NCBI GenBank assembly: GCA_037178625.1
Contig: JAWZXG010000051.1
Coordinates: 1 to 64,000 of the forward strand
Source of the DNA: Skeletonema tropicum
Taxonomy: Eukaryota; Bacillariophyta; Thalassiosirophyceae; Thalassiosirales; Thalassiosiraceae
Direction of reading: 5' to 3'
Length of the DNA stretch: 64,000 nt
The notes under the pieces are model-generated. The model was not told the DNA's origin, searched no databases, and saw only the letters and a program-made list of their open reading frames with translations. Of the stretch, positions 62,929 through 64,000 are shown piece by piece. A program made the translations under genes and the position numbers. Every line of letters starts with the position of its first letter. The stretch's first letter is position 1.

Positions 62929-64000
62929 CTACAGTAATATTAAAGCAGTGAATAGAAGAGGAGGACGGTGATGGCATGGCACAGTAGAATGTAGCTTTAT
63001 CATTGCATTGCTCTGTTGATGGCGGTATGTAATTTGAGACGGCCATCTTGATTTTTGAAGCGGTACCACCTTCTCAGCCGTATCAAAGCACAACACACGC
63101 AGATCAAAAATTGACAATGGCTGATATCTTGTCTCCTACGCGGCCAATGAAGGCGATAAGTGGCGTTTTGGAAAGCTCTCATTGCGCTCTATCGATTAGG
63201 CCTGTAATTATCCTGATTGGAGGACTTTCATTCAATCAATCCGTTCAAAAACAGGTCTAGAAAGTCACCAGTGGCTCTCAATCCGGCTCCACAGCCACAG
63301 CCCGAATTTGACGATATGACAACCAATCGAAAGCTCTTTTCAATCTCTTTCGATTAGTACTATCATTCAGCCAACTGAATAATCTAAACATAGCTCGGGC
63401 AAAGCCCTCGCAAAAAAGCGACCACTTTAGTCAGCCTTGTCCAGACAGTTGACAGTTGACAGTTGACAGTTGACAGTTGATTGGTCGAAAATCCCAAAGA
63501 GCGACCAGTTCAATCAGCCTCACATCATGACAGTTGGCACGGAAGCATCAAACGCTTCGCTGAAGAACGATCACTTAATTCAGTAAGATCCAACTACTCA
63601 CTGCTCGGGCAAAGCCCTCGCACAATACACTGAGCATAGATCAGCAATTGCTCATCAGTGAACTAAGTTACATGTACCGTCCAATGATAGTTAGATCAAC
63701 TCAGTACCGTCCATGATAATAATCCATTGTGCAACATCAACTTGCCTCGACTGTGCTCGACATCCTCCGCTTCGCTCCAGACTTACTACCCAACAATTTA
63801 ATGTATTCATTTAATATATTCATTATCAATCTAAGTATGATCCCAACAACATCCGAGGAGGAGGAGGATGTTGGATTGACTATTCCTCCTCCTCACCGTC
63901 GCCGATGATGATGATCAACAGTTAGTTAACGCGAACTAGTAGTTTGGAATGATCATCGGAGGTGTGGTTGGGATTAATCATCATCATCATCGGCGGCGTG
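62903..64000 (+). repeat. Tandem unit 29, cut by the window end
   Basis: First 1098 bp of a unit, 5 heptads at 63445-63479; no indel noticed. Confidence 0.97.

Larger units (their letters stand above)
1..64000. repeat. Giant head-to-tail tandem array, about 2.24 kb unit, 28.5 copies
   Basis: The same roughly 2240-bp sequence recurs end to end in one orientation across the entire window, with no unique sequence between copies. Anchor-to-anchor distances range from 2232 to 2267 bp. Correcting for the 7-bp minisatellite (4 copies gives 2236, 5 copies gives 2243), units 1, 13, 14, 15, 16 and 24 have no net length change. The others differ by small indels, and substitutions are nearly absent by eye. 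This fits a recently amplified or strongly homogenised satellite-like array carrying a gene fragment. It does not resemble rDNA, a histone cluster or a known transposon. Both window ends lie inside the array. Confidence 0.98.

Noticed and set aside
1..64000. rDNA, histone or viral concatemer as explanation of the array
   Set aside because: No rRNA- or tRNA-like sequence, histone frame, capsid, polymerase or Rep motif was found in the unit on either strand.

Overview
The whole 64 kb window is one head-to-tail tandem array. The unit is about 2.24 kb. There are 28 complete units and a 1.1 kb partial 29th, and no non-array sequence at either end, so the array probably continues past both edges. 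Using the ATGATGTCTG anchor as the start, units begin at 1, 2244, 4481, 6736, 8996, 11254, 13500, 15737, 17974, 20214, 22462, 24694, 26933, 29169, 31405, 33648, 35891, 38147, 40414, 42680, 44931, 47188, 49441, 51691, 53934, 56181, 58418, 60655 and 62903. The basic length is 2236 or 2243 bp, depending on whether an internal 7-bp minisatellite (ACAGTTG) has 4 or 5 copies.

Each unit carries one recognisable coding piece, on the minus strand. It is the 3' end of a tetratricopeptide-repeat (TPR) protein of the kinesin-light-chain-like type, with a motif resembling GPDHxETxT...LxxALRAQxRLDEAD followed by a charged tail. It is preceded by what looks like a short spliceosomal intron of about 141 nt. 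No unit holds enough upstream coding sequence for a complete TPR protein, so a gene end plus about 1.6 kb of flanking DNA appears to have been amplified. That flank has short direct repeats, fold-back structures and simple repeats but no convincing gene. No rRNA, tRNA, transposase, replication protein, CRISPR array or phage gene was seen.

The intron-like structure, the KLC-type TPR family and the low coding density suggest a microbial eukaryote. A diatom or other protist with many such TPR genes is a guess only. The units are almost free of substitutions; nearly all differences are small indels. These indels are not spread evenly. Units 1-2, 6-16 and 24-29 are nearly clean. About 5.59-11.1 kb and 36.69-51.15 kb are dense in mainly 1-base insertions, and 9 of the 28 TPR exon copies are frame-shifted, seven of them inside these two stretches. 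The simplest reading is a real, very homogeneous satellite-like array assembled from long reads and incompletely polished. The minisatellite copy number and a few triplet changes in the clean units look like genuine between-unit variation.
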